Source of the DNA: Pseudomonadales bacterium
GTDB taxonomy: Bacteria; Pseudomonadota; Gammaproteobacteria; Pseudomonadales; Azotimanducaceae
Direction: 5' to 3'
Assembly: GCA_029251375.1 (NCBI GenBank)
Contig: JAQXDL010000032.1
Location: forward strand, 80,266 to 144,265
Length of the DNA stretch: 64,000 nucleotides
The first letter of the stretch is position 1. The number at the start of each line of letters is the position of its first letter. Position numbers and translations under genes: made by a program. The notes under the pieces were generated by a model. The model ran no database searches, had not been told where the DNA came from, and saw nothing but the letters and a program-made list of their open reading frames with translations. Positions 25,211 through 33,550 of the stretch are shown one piece after another.

Positions 25211-27394
25211 CTAGTCCTCTGCAGCTGCAGCAGCAGCAGCTCGATCCTCATTGGCTCGATGGATAACGTAAGCGCGAACTTTCTCCACGTCACTTTCATC
25301 CAGTAAGTCAGCAAAGCTAGCCATGCCTGTGCCGGCAAGAATACCATCGAGCACGATTTCATTGTACAAACCATTGCGAAGCTCGTTGGTCATCCGAAGA
25401 TCGGGTACAACACCACTTGAGCGTGCCATCAAACCATGACAAACCGCGCAGGTTGAGTGATAGACATTCTCACCGCGCGCAATATCTTCTGCAGACGCAT
25501 CACTGTCCGGTTGTACCGGTATGCTTCGATCCAGTGCTGTTGGCTGTGGCAGTTCTGCCGTGCCGTCCAGTTTGAAGACAAGCAGCTTACCGAAATTACC
25601 ATAGGTCGTAGATGCAAGATGATTTGACTCGCCACCGAATAGATCACCACCGCCGGTACCTGCCTGAATGGCAACGTACTGGACACCGTCAATCTGGTAG
25701 GTAATGGGTGGCGCTAGGAATGAAGTAAATGCATTGTAGGACCAAAGTATGTCGCCGGTATCAGAGTCGTAGGCTTTGACTTCACCAAGTGAGTTACCTT
25801 GGAATACTAGCCCGCCTTCAGTTGCCAGGGTACCGCCATTCCAATGATGGATCTGCTCAACCGCCCACTTTTCTTTACCGGTGATGGGGTCAAAGGCTTT
25901 CAAATAACCACGTACCTTCGGTGGCGTTCCACCTTCAGCCATGACCTGCATGATGTTGCCTAGTTCAATACCTGTGTTCCAGCCACCAGGGATGCGTTTA
26001 TACACGCCGGTATTTTTCCATTCTTCGTCCATCGCATAGGATAATGGGTTCTCCATTGCTGGAATAAATGCTAAGCGTCTTTTCTCATCGAACGCCATGG
26101 CTTGCCAGTTATGGCCACCCAAAGGTCCGGGCAGAATCCACTTAGTCTCATCCGAATAATCGTATGCTGGATCTTCGACGGGTCGTCCGGTATCCATATC
26201 GACATGGGTTGCCCAGGTAGCTGTCACGTACTTGTTTGCTCTGAGTAGTTCGCCATTAGAGCGATCCAGTACATAGAAGAAGCCGTTTTTCGGCGCCTGC
26301 ATAAGCACTTTGCGGTCAACCCCATCGACTTCGAGGTCTGCTAGCACGATGTCCTGAACGGCGGTGTAATCCCAGTTATCCTTAGGGGTCGTTTGATAGT
26401 GCCACTTGTAAGTACCCGTATCGGCATCAAGTGCGACGATTGACGAAAGGAAGAGGTTATCGCCGCCACCGGGTGAGCGAATGTCGCGAGCCCAGGGTGA
26501 GCCGTTGCCGACGCCGATATAAATTTGATCAAATTCGGGATCGTAGACGATAGAGTTCCAAACCGTGCCACCGCCGCCAAGTTTCCACCACTCGCCGCCT
26601 TTCCAAGTTTCGGCTGCCATTTCCATTGTAGGTGATTCAAACGGCTTCGAAGGATCACCAGGTACGGTGTAGAAACGCCAAACTTGCTCGCCTGTGTCGG
26701 CATCGTAAGCGGTGACATAACCGCGCACGCCATATTCAGCACCACCATTGCCAATGAACACCTTGCCATTGGCGACTCGTGGAGCGCCTGTAATTGTGTA
26801 GTCGGCATCGCGATCAATGAGTGTATTGATTTTCCAAACTTCTTCACCCGTTGCTGCATCGAGGGCAATCAACCGGCCATCAAGACTGGCGACATAGACG
26901 CGGCCTTTGTAGACGGCAGCGCCACGGTTAACCACGTCGCAACAAGCTTTGCGCGCCCATGCTCCGGGTACCTTAGGGTCGTAGGACCAAATCTCTTCTC
27001 CTGTAATCGCATCCAGCGCGTAGACCCGGCTCCAAGCCGTTGTCAGAAACATCATGTTGTCGACAACAATCGGCGTTGATTCCAGTGCTCGATTACTTTG
27101 CATATCTTTGAACCAAGCCAAACCGAGCTTTGAAACACTCTCTTTATTGACCTGCTCTAACAGCGAAAAGCGTTGTTCTTCATAACCATGACCATAGGAC
27201 AGCCAATTGCCTGGTTCACTTTTTGCGTTCTTGATCCGCTCGTCATCAATCATGCCGACTTTGGTCGTCGCACTTTCAATGGTGGCGGTTTCAACGGCAA
27301 CTGCCGGTGTTGATGCAGGTTCATCCTGCATGACCGTATAGAGGCCAAATCCTGCTGCGATAAGGACGATCGCAATTACCAGATTTCTAATCAT
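25211..27394 (-). CDS. PQQ-dependent alcohol dehydrogenase with C-terminal cytochrome c domain
   Basis: A 727-residue quinohaemoprotein. An N-terminal hydrophobic segment (about 5-21) anchors or exports it to the periplasm. The eight-bladed propeller shows tryptophan-docking repeats (ALDAATGEEVWK, AYDADTGEQVWR, KAYDSDTGDILW), the vicinal disulfide Cys-Cys in ARKACCDVVNRG over PQQ, and the active-site GGHNWQAM region. A haem-binding CAVCH near residue 647 lies in a C-terminal cytochrome c module, with a poly-Ala end. It oxidises alcohols and passes electrons internally to haem. No PQQ synthesis genes are nearby. Confidence 0.92.
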   Translation of the reverse strand: MIRNLVIAIVLIAAGFGLYTVMQDEPASTPAVAVETATIESATTKVGMIDDERIKNAKSEPGNWLSYGHGYEEQRFSLLEQVNKESVSKLGLAWFKDMQSNRALESTPIVVDNMMFLTTAWSRVYALDAITGEEIWSYDPKVPGAWARKACCDVVNRGAAVYKGRVYVASLDGRLIALDAATGEEVWKINTLIDRDADYTITGAPRVANGKVFIGNGGAEYGVRGYVTAYDADTGEQVWRFYTVPGDPSKPFESPTMEMAAETWKGGEWWKLGGGGTVWNSIVYDPEFDQIYIGVGNGSPWARDIRSPGGGDNLFLSSIVALDADTGTYKWHYQTTPKDNWDYTAVQDIVLADLEVDGVDRKVLMQAPKNGFFYVLDRSNGELLRANKYVTATWATHVDMDTGRPVEDPAYDYSDETKWILPGPLGGHNWQAMAFDEKRRLAFIPAMENPLSYAMDEEWKNTGVYKRIPGGWNTGIELGNIMQVMAEGGTPPKVRGYLKAFDPITGKEKWAVEQIHHWNGGTLATEGGLVFQGNSLGEVKAYDSDTGDILWSYNAFTSFLAPPITYQIDGVQYVAIQAGTGGGDLFGGESNHLASTTYGNFGKLLVFKLDGTAELPQPTALDRSIPVQPDSDASAEDIARGENVYHSTCAVCHGLMARSSGVVPDLRMTNELRNGLYNEIVLDGILAGTGMASFADLLDESDVEKVRAYVIHRANEDRAAAAAAAED

Positions 27395-27609
27395 TTTTAC
27401 GCTCCATTATTTTTACTCGCCCAACATAGCTGAACCGATTGCACCCGTCCAGCCTATCGCGCATGTCATCAGCATTTTCCTTATCTGGCGATGTCCAGTC
27501 ATGGCTCTAGCAGTCTGGTTTGTTACGCCTATTGGCATTATGAATAGCCATTTTATGTGGCTTACAGGCATGAATGCAGTGGCTTGGCACACATATTTAG
27601 ATCAAGATT

Positions 27610-28125
27610 GTGCAAATTAAATTTGGAGCAAAAACGACAGTGCTAGATTACAAAAAGGTTGAGCTTGCGTTCATAAATGACGCGCCGATAAAAATTGAGT
27701 TGAAAACGCGATTGGCGATTTCTGCTGGCGATTTGTTTGATATGTTCGAGGATCCTCATGGATGGGCTTGGGCTTCAATAAAATCGGTTGTCTGGGAGAC
27801 ACCTCAGCCCTTCGGTGAGGGAACAACTCGAAGCGTCGATATCGATGGTCAGGGAAAAGTCCAAGAACGATTTTTCTTATACGAACATGGTGAACATATG
27901 GCGTTCAGGTTCGAGCAGGGTGAAATGAAAGCCGTTAGTGCGTTGGTTGAGGATTACGCGGTCAAGTCGACAGGTGTAAACACCTGTGAGCTTACTTGGA
28001 CCATTGGTATGGAGTTGAGAGGGGTGCTTAAAATACTAACGCCCATTCTAAGGGGAGTAATGACAAAGCAGTTTTCCGGCATGTTGGATAAGCTTACCGA
28101 AAGTGTTAACAAACCCTCCGTTTAG
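27610..28125 (+). CDS. SRPBCC (polyketide cyclase/START-like) family protein
   Basis: A 171-residue protein with the pattern of the SRPBCC lipid/ligand-binding fold: KTRLAISAGDLFDMFEDP at the start, VVWETPQPFGEGTTRSVD, then FRFEQGEMKAVSALVEDYAV and a long C-terminal helix. It is soluble and likely to bind a small hydrophobic molecule. The GTG at 27610 lacks a good ribosome site; the in-frame GTG at 27640, with GGAG upstream, is an alternative. It lies alone between the PQQ dehydrogenase and the enoyl-CoA hydratase. Confidence 0.7.
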   Translation: MQIKFGAKTTVLDYKKVELAFINDAPIKIELKTRLAISAGDLFDMFEDPHGWAWASIKSVVWETPQPFGEGTTRSVDIDGQGKVQERFFLYEHGEHMAFRFEQGEMKAVSALVEDYAVKSTGVNTCELTWTIGMELRGVLKILTPILRGVMTKQFSGMLDKLTESVNKPSV

Positions 28126-28155
28126 CTCGATACCGTTTATGCGGTAACATTATTG

Positions 28156-28191
28156 CACAGAGGAGGCTCCTCCATGGGTGCCTCCTCCGTG
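28156..28191 (+). terminator. Hairpin after the SRPBCC gene
   Basis: A 12-bp stem with one mismatch (CACAGAGGAGGC pairing with GCCTCCTCCGTG) around a 12-base loop, 31 bp after the stop codon at 28125, followed by GTTTAAATATT. It is a plausible rho-independent terminator, although the T-tract is short. Confidence 0.55.
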
Positions 28192-28333
28192 TTTAAATAT
28201 TGTTGCCCAACAGCAAGTCAACACAAAGCTCAGCTTAGTTTAATTGAGTACTTAGTGCCGATAAGGTTACAGCAGTGACGCGGCGTTTATTCGTAGTGAT
28301 TACGCGTCATGCTGTAAATATTTCCGAGTGAGT

Positions 28334-29137
28334 TTAGTCGCCCTTGAACGCAGGTGCTCGCTTTTGAGCAAATGAAGTCATGCCTTCCTTTGCATCCTCA
28401 GTTCTCATCAGTTGCAGGAAGTTCATGTAGACGTGATGCACATGATCATTGAACTGCTGAGCCATGCCCATACGCATAAGTCGTTTTGCAGACTGTACCG
28501 CCAGCGGTGCATTGGCGGCAATATCAGTGGCAAGTTTTGTGGCGAACCCCATAAGTTCGTCGTTAGATACGACGTGCGCGCACAAACCAAGTTCCTTGCA
28601 CTCGTCCGCACCAAGATTACGTGCAGTAAAAAATATCTCGGCTGCTTTTTCCCAACCAACAAGCCGGGGCAGGATCCAAGTGCCACCACTTTCCGGCACG
28701 ATACCGCGCTTAACCGGTGTTGGTGCTAATTTTGCATTTTTTGCCATGACGCGAATGTCGCAGGCAAGTGCCATATCCATACCGAAGCCGGCTGCGGCAC
28801 CGTTCAATGCGCAGATAACGGGTTTTTCGCAGTTATAAATGACGGCGGGCGGGAAACGTTTTACATCAAGGGTCACGGGGATGGGTGCGGCATCATTACT
28901 GCCAGCCTGTGAGCCGGTTCGAGACTGCGCGCCGACGACATCCAAACCAGCGCAAAACATGCGCCCCGCACCTGTGAGAATAATTGCTCTCACTTGTTTG
29001 TCGTCTTCTGCCTTTTGAATGTATTGGCTGACCAATGCCATCATCGAGCCACCCAATGTATTCATCTGTTCCGGGCGGTTGAGGGTGATGGTGGCGATGC
29101 CGTTATCCATCTCGTACAAGGTATCCTGGCTGGTCAT
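28334..29137 (-). CDS. Enoyl-CoA hydratase/isomerase family protein
   Basis: A 267-residue crotonase-fold enzyme. Typical segments are ATITLNRPEQMNTLG, AIILTGAGRMFCAGLDV (first oxyanion loop), CALNGAAAGFGMDMALACDIRV (second oxyanion loop) and GIVPESGGTWILPRLVG, with Glu in the usual catalytic position. It acts on acyl-CoA thioesters in the cytoplasm, probably in fatty-acid or aromatic catabolism. Monocistronic. The exact reaction is not determined. Confidence 0.9.
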   Translation of the reverse strand: MTSQDTLYEMDNGIATITLNRPEQMNTLGGSMMALVSQYIQKAEDDKQVRAIILTGAGRMFCAGLDVVGAQSRTGSQAGSNDAAPIPVTLDVKRFPPAVIYNCEKPVICALNGAAAGFGMDMALACDIRVMAKNAKLAPTPVKRGIVPESGGTWILPRLVGWEKAAEIFFTARNLGADECKELGLCAHVVSNDELMGFATKLATDIAANAPLAVQSAKRLMRMGMAQQFNDHVHHVYMNFLQLMRTEDAKEGMTSFAQKRAPAFKGD

Positions 29138-29241
29138 GCTGCGTCCTTTAATATTAATTTCTAAGTAAAGTGCCAGAGTTAAGTGGCGGAGTAAATCGTC
29201 ATTGGGGTCAGATGCCTCTGCTACTGCTTTACACCAGCGAG

Positions 29242-30366
29242 TTAGTCATCAGAACCCAGTGAGTATTGCGCAATTCTGTCACCATGGGCACTACCCATGT
29301 AAATGGCGTCACCTACTTTTAAGGCGACAGTACTGAACCCCATCGGGGCACCGTCATGTGACAAAACTACGTTTTTTTCAAGGGTCTGTGGATTAACTTT
29401 GACGATTTCGAAGGGTAGCAAGCAAACACCCGGCTGCGTGCATGTTTGGTTTATAGGGTCGTGTTTGTGGGAGGCAACCCAGAGGTTGCCATTTTCATCG
29501 ACAGTAATGTTGTCCGGTTGCTGCACTTCAAATGAGCCGTCGACAACGCCCGTTGCTCGATCCATACGGATGGTTTTATTGCCGATATAAACGTTGATGA
29601 AAATTTTGCTGTTGTCGGCATTTACAGCAATGCCGTTTGGCATCTGCTCAACAGAGTTGGGCAACATGGTAAATCCAGTTGCTGTTTGCCATTCATAGAC
29701 CCAGCCAACCTTTTCGCCACCTAACAATTTCTCAACAACGGTTTCGAAAGGTAGCGTCTTATCCCACATGTGCGTCACTAAAAAACCACCATCGAATAAA
29801 CCGGCGACGTCGTTGATGTAGGGGTCGCCAGGGGGAATGGCGCAGCCCTTCCAAGTCACTTGCCACTCGTTATCTATCTCACTGAGTTCAAAGAACTCAA
29901 CAGCTTCTCGTCCGCCATGATTGACCACCAGTAATTGATGTCGACCATCAGCGCGCTGGGTAAGATCGATACCATGAGGGCTAAACAGGCTTGCGTCGGG
30001 AGCGGCGCAGGCAGAGTCGCCCCAGCGTTCATCGGTTTGCCAGTTAATCTCGATCGATTCTCTTAAACCGGTGTTGAGGTTAAGCAGCGCAAGGGCACCC
30101 GGTGGGTGTACTCGAAACTCACCCATTTCGCTTACCAGCAGCGCATCGCCGTGGGGCATCATCACCAAATCTTCTGGATTCGAAAAGCCGCAGTGAACGT
30201 TTATATTCGATGCCTTGACACATGAGGCTGAATCAACGGCGTTAGGGTTAGCTAATGCCGGTTTTTCTGTGGTCGCTGTGTTAGCGGTTTCGAGGCTTTC
30301 AGATTTTTCGGTACAACCTGAAATGACAATCATGAGAAGCAGAAGGAACGGATAGCATCGTTGCAT
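29242..30366 (-). CDS. Lipoprotein with SMP-30/NHL-type beta-propeller
   Basis: A 374-residue protein with a lipoprotein signal (LLLLMIVISGC, lipidated Cys near 18) and a six-bladed propeller-like body. Repeats include GFSNPEDLVMMPHGDALLVSE, SPHGIDLTQRADGRHQLLVVN, PNGIAVNADNSKIFINVY and PDNITVDENGNLWVAS. This is the pattern of SMP-30/gluconolactonase and paraoxonase-like proteins (calcium-dependent lactonases or esterases). Lipidation places it in the envelope. The substrate is unknown and the body could be non-catalytic. Confidence 0.75.
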   Translation of the reverse strand: MQRCYPFLLLLMIVISGCTEKSESLETANTATTEKPALANPNAVDSASCVKASNINVHCGFSNPEDLVMMPHGDALLVSEMGEFRVHPPGALALLNLNTGLRESIEINWQTDERWGDSACAAPDASLFSPHGIDLTQRADGRHQLLVVNHGGREAVEFFELSEIDNEWQVTWKGCAIPPGDPYINDVAGLFDGGFLVTHMWDKTLPFETVVEKLLGGEKVGWVYEWQTATGFTMLPNSVEQMPNGIAVNADNSKIFINVYIGNKTIRMDRATGVVDGSFEVQQPDNITVDENGNLWVASHKHDPINQTCTQPGVCLLPFEIVKVNPQTLEKNVVLSHDGAPMGFSTVALKVGDAIYMGSAHGDRIAQYSLGSDD

Positions 30367-30571
30367 AGTATTTTTCTTATTGATGAGTATTATCTGAAGT
30401 TTGCCTTTCTGCGCGGTAGTTTGCCACCGTCAAAGTCATGTGCTCATCGTTAGCATGCGTGCATGGTTGGCTTTTGTTTGTCAGCTAATTTGTGGTGGAA
30501 AAATGTGTGCAAACAGGTCGATCAGCAGACTTAACGTGTAATATGTGGTTTCGAAGCCCTAGGAAATAACA

Positions 30572-31117
30572 ATGTCTGAAAGTTGGTCCCGCCTAGAAGT
30601 CCTATTATTAGTGCTGGCACTATGCTTCCCTGTTGGGGCGGGTGCTTCGCATTTTTATAATGAGATGCAAACGCGTGTCGCTGGTACCCAGGTGGTAAAG
30701 AACGTTCGCGCTATAGCGGCTTCGACCAATGCCTACCATGACGCGACGGATCGTTGGTTTCCGGTTTCAGCCAAGGGTCATGCAAGGTTACGCGTTTTCC
30801 CCAACCCGTTTGACGAACATACGACCGAGTATCAGAGCCTAGATAAGGCCTTGTTCGCTCGAGAGAATAATCATGGCATGGTGCTGCAGTTGGTGAGTTA
30901 CGATGAAAATAAGGACGGTTGGCTTAACGATCATGGTTTTAACTCACGGTTTCAGTCCGACGATCCTTATCTGCGCATCCTGCTCGACTATGGCAGCGAA
31001 CACCAGCGTGAACGCGCGATCCTGCGTCAGTTGCAACAAGAACTGAATAATGGCGTGTTGGCTAAGCTGGACGATCACCTGTTTGTTCTAGATCTGCGGG
31101 GTCTAGATGATGAGTGA
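30572..31117 (+). CDS. Pseudopilin-like protein
   Basis: A 181-residue protein. The start MSES followed by WSRLEVLLLVLAL fits a class III-style prepilin leader: Ser at -1 instead of Gly and Glu at +5, then the hydrophobic helix. The following VVKNVRAIAASTNAYHDATDRWFPV is like the N-terminal helix-to-globule region of type II secretion pseudopilins. The best reading is a divergent pseudopilin inserted in the inner membrane. The stop overlaps the start of the next gene and the third gene is a GspE/PilB ATPase, which supports it. The family assignment is inference. Confidence 0.6.
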   Translation: MSESWSRLEVLLLVLALCFPVGAGASHFYNEMQTRVAGTQVVKNVRAIAASTNAYHDATDRWFPVSAKGHARLRVFPNPFDEHTTEYQSLDKALFARENNHGMVLQLVSYDENKDGWLNDHGFNSRFQSDDPYLRILLDYGSEHQRERAILRQLQQELNNGVLAKLDDHLFVLDLRGLDDE

Positions 31118-31613
31118 TAAAAAAAAGATGTTGCAAAATATTGATTTTGACAATCTTATCCTTGAGTCAGAAAAAGACCCTGATCTAGAATATCCTGCAC
31201 AGGGGGAAATGTTAGCGAAGCGACGAATTGCTCCAAAGCCAATGATTTTGGTCACCTGGCTGGCTTCACTCTTACTAGGTGCTTTGATTACAATGGATTC
31301 GATACATACCACTGAACGCGTTGGTAGCCGAGGCGCAGAAGTGCAACTTGGTGTGGCGTTATACCATCTTGCGCATCGTGTCGAAACCTATAAAGACCGC
31401 ACAGGCAATCTGCCAGACTATCTCGAACCGCAGTGGCAGGAATCTGGCGAGGTTGAATATCGCGTCACGAACGGCCGTTATCATCTTTCTGCTAATGCTG
31501 GTGGCTTCGTTAGAGAGTATTCACAAGGAGAGGATCCTGAATTATTGCTGTTTGAAGTGCGGCAGTTAGGGCAGCAAGAGCAAGAAAAAGTAAAAGGAAA
31601 AGAAATTGAGTAG
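31107..31613 (+). CDS. Single-pass membrane protein of the mini-secretion operon
   Basis: A 168-residue protein with a charged cytoplasmic N-terminus of about 45 residues, one membrane helix (ILVTWLASLLLGALITMDSI), and a periplasmic domain beginning GAEVQLGVALYHLAHRVETYKDRTGNLPDYL, which again resembles a pseudopilin helix followed by its first loop. A cytoplasmic extension before the helix is unlike true pseudopilins and more like a platform or assembly partner that contacts the ATPase. An adjacent ATG at 31110 is an equal start. It overlaps both neighbours. Confidence 0.6.
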   Translation: MMSDKKKMLQNIDFDNLILESEKDPDLEYPAQGEMLAKRRIAPKPMILVTWLASLLLGALITMDSIHTTERVGSRGAEVQLGVALYHLAHRVETYKDRTGNLPDYLEPQWQESGEVEYRVTNGRYHLSANAGGFVREYSQGEDPELLLFEVRQLGQQEQEKVKGKEIE

Positions 31614-33330
31614 CGAGCACTGGCTGGTCAGTGCCGCTAAAACGACTTCGAATACACACAAGCTCGACGCAGTGAGTCTGGGAACTGACGCTAAGAAGAA
31701 TTGGAACACCATCTATCTGGCGACCGAACTTAAACCTCAGCAGCTGGTTGCAGCCGTCGCCGATTATTTCAATCTGCAGATTGCAGATTTGTCGAAGATC
31801 GATGATGAGTTTGCGCGGCGAATGTCGGAATCAGATGCTCGCACAAACTATCAGGTACCTCTGAACGTAGAGGATAATCATGCTGTTATAGCGATGGCAG
31901 ACCCGGCTGACACGAATAATTTGGACCAGTTGGCCTTTACTTTTGGTATGCCAATTATTGCGCAGATCGCTTCCCCGGGAGAAATTCAGGCCAAACTGGA
32001 AGAGATATACGATGTTCAGTCTTCCACTGCAAAAACCTGGGGTACTATGCCGCAGTCACTTGCAGGTGCTGAACTCGTGCTTACGCGCAAGAATGGTGAG
32101 CGACTCGACGTTGGTGCAAGCGGCACGTCAAAACTGTTTAAAGAAATTTTGCGAATGGCCATTCATCTGAATGCGAGTGATGCCCATATCCAACCCTACG
32201 GGGAAGGAGCGGTTGTTAGAAATCGAGTCGATGGTGTCCTACACAAAGCAATCGATTTACCAAGCAAGGTTCATAGCCACCTGACTCGTCATGTCAAAGC
32301 GATATCAGGCATGGATCCAACCAAGAGTTTTATTCCACAGGATGGTGAACTTTCTGTCGAGCTGGAACATCAGCGTGTTGATCTGCGACTATCGGTGCTG
32401 CCGGTTGAATCGGGCGAACGACTGGTGATGAGACTGCTGCCTCAGGGGCAAGTGAGGTCAATTGAAACGCTCAAGTTGCAAGACGATCAGGTCGCCAGTT
32501 TGCACAATATGGTGCATTCCTCTGCCGGTTTAATCTTGGTGACAGGGCCCACCGGTAGCGGCAAATCATCATTGATGTATGCGATGTTGGCGGAAATCAA
32601 TACGCCTGACATTAACATTATGACGGTAGAGCAACCGGTCGAATACCGACTGCGAGGCGCATCCCAAATTAGCGTCGAGCCCGCAAAGGGTCTCACCTTC
32701 GCTTTTGCACTGCGATCCATTCTTCGACAGGACCCCGACGTGGTCATGGTTGGTGAAATCAGAGATGAAGAAACCGCAACTATCGCGGCTCAAGCGGCTT
32801 TGACGGGCCATCTTGTTTTATCAACGGTCCACACCCTCGATGGCCTATCAAGCATGTCTAGGATGGTAGATTTAGGTGTCACCGCTAATACGATGTCGAA
32901 CGCGTTGCGGGCAATTATTGCGCAGCGATTGGTGCGTAAGCTTTGTGCGAAGTGCAAGGCACCAATAGACCCACTGTCCGCGGATGAGGAGACTCTTTCC
33001 AGTTTAGGCATCAAGCCTATATGGGCCGCAAATGGCTGTACTGATTGTAATATGACGGGCTATTCAGGCCGGTTACCGGTCGTTGAGATCATTGAGATAT
33101 CTGAGGAAATACAATCTGTGCTGCGGGAGAATAGCGGCGATCTGGCCGAGTTAGAGTTGCTCGCGCTGCGCAATGGCACCAGATTTTTGGCTGAAGCGAT
33201 GGCAGATCGTATTGAAGAAGGCGTCACCACAGTCAAAGAAGTCATTCGGGTGTACGGCCGAAGTTTCTTTGCGAAACTCGAACATTACTCCAATCTTCGC
33301 AAGGCTATTAAAGACCCCGGGTCCTACTAA
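31606..33330 (+). CDS. GspE/PilB family secretion or pilus assembly ATPase
   Basis: A 574-residue ATPase from a TTG that overlaps the previous stop. The N-terminal GspE_N domain (about 40-130), Walker A GPTGSGKSSLMYA, Asp box and RQDPDVVMVGEIRDEETA, the His box TGHLVLSTVHT, and a C-terminal zinc module with C-x2-C (CAKC) and C-x2-C (CTDC) mark the type II secretion/type IV pilus extension ATPases. It should power assembly of a pseudopilus from the inner-membrane face. No GspC, D, F or prepilin peptidase gene is nearby, so the operon must work with components encoded elsewhere. Confidence 0.88.
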   Translation: MSSEHWLVSAAKTTSNTHKLDAVSLGTDAKKNWNTIYLATELKPQQLVAAVADYFNLQIADLSKIDDEFARRMSESDARTNYQVPLNVEDNHAVIAMADPADTNNLDQLAFTFGMPIIAQIASPGEIQAKLEEIYDVQSSTAKTWGTMPQSLAGAELVLTRKNGERLDVGASGTSKLFKEILRMAIHLNASDAHIQPYGEGAVVRNRVDGVLHKAIDLPSKVHSHLTRHVKAISGMDPTKSFIPQDGELSVELEHQRVDLRLSVLPVESGERLVMRLLPQGQVRSIETLKLQDDQVASLHNMVHSSAGLILVTGPTGSGKSSLMYAMLAEINTPDINIMTVEQPVEYRLRGASQISVEPAKGLTFAFALRSILRQDPDVVMVGEIRDEETATIAAQAALTGHLVLSTVHTLDGLSSMSRMVDLGVTANTMSNALRAIIAQRLVRKLCAKCKAPIDPLSADEETLSSLGIKPIWAANGCTDCNMTGYSGRLPVVEIIEISEEIQSVLRENSGDLAELELLALRNGTRFLAEAMADRIEEGVTTVKEVIRVYGRSFFAKLEHYSNLRKAIKDPGSY

Positions 33331-33550
33331 TTTTCAGTCATTAGTTGATCAATCGCACTTTTGTCGAGGGTTTCTGTTTTTAGTAGTTCTGTCACAAGTA
33401 CTTCCAGCTGCTCTTTGTAGGTCTTCAAGGTGTTGATGGCCTGTTGTTCAGCCTCGCTGACGATACGACGGACTTCTTCGTCTATCTCCCGTGCGGTGGC
33501 CTCACTGAAATCCTTTTCTTGCGTCAACTCATAACCAAGAAACGGGTGGC
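33327..33550 (-). pseudogene. C-terminal fragment of ftsH, out of frame
   Basis: The frame that reads FLGYELTQEKDFSEATARE, IDEEVRRIVSEAEQQAI and ends SAIDQLMTEN is the normal FtsH C-terminal helical region, but it is in another reading frame than the ATPase-protease part. Canonical FtsH has about 28 residues between the A-N-D zinc-ligand motif region and FLG; here the two parts are joined directly and out of frame near 33545-33552. Its stop codon overlaps the stop of the convergent GspE gene. Confidence 0.8.
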
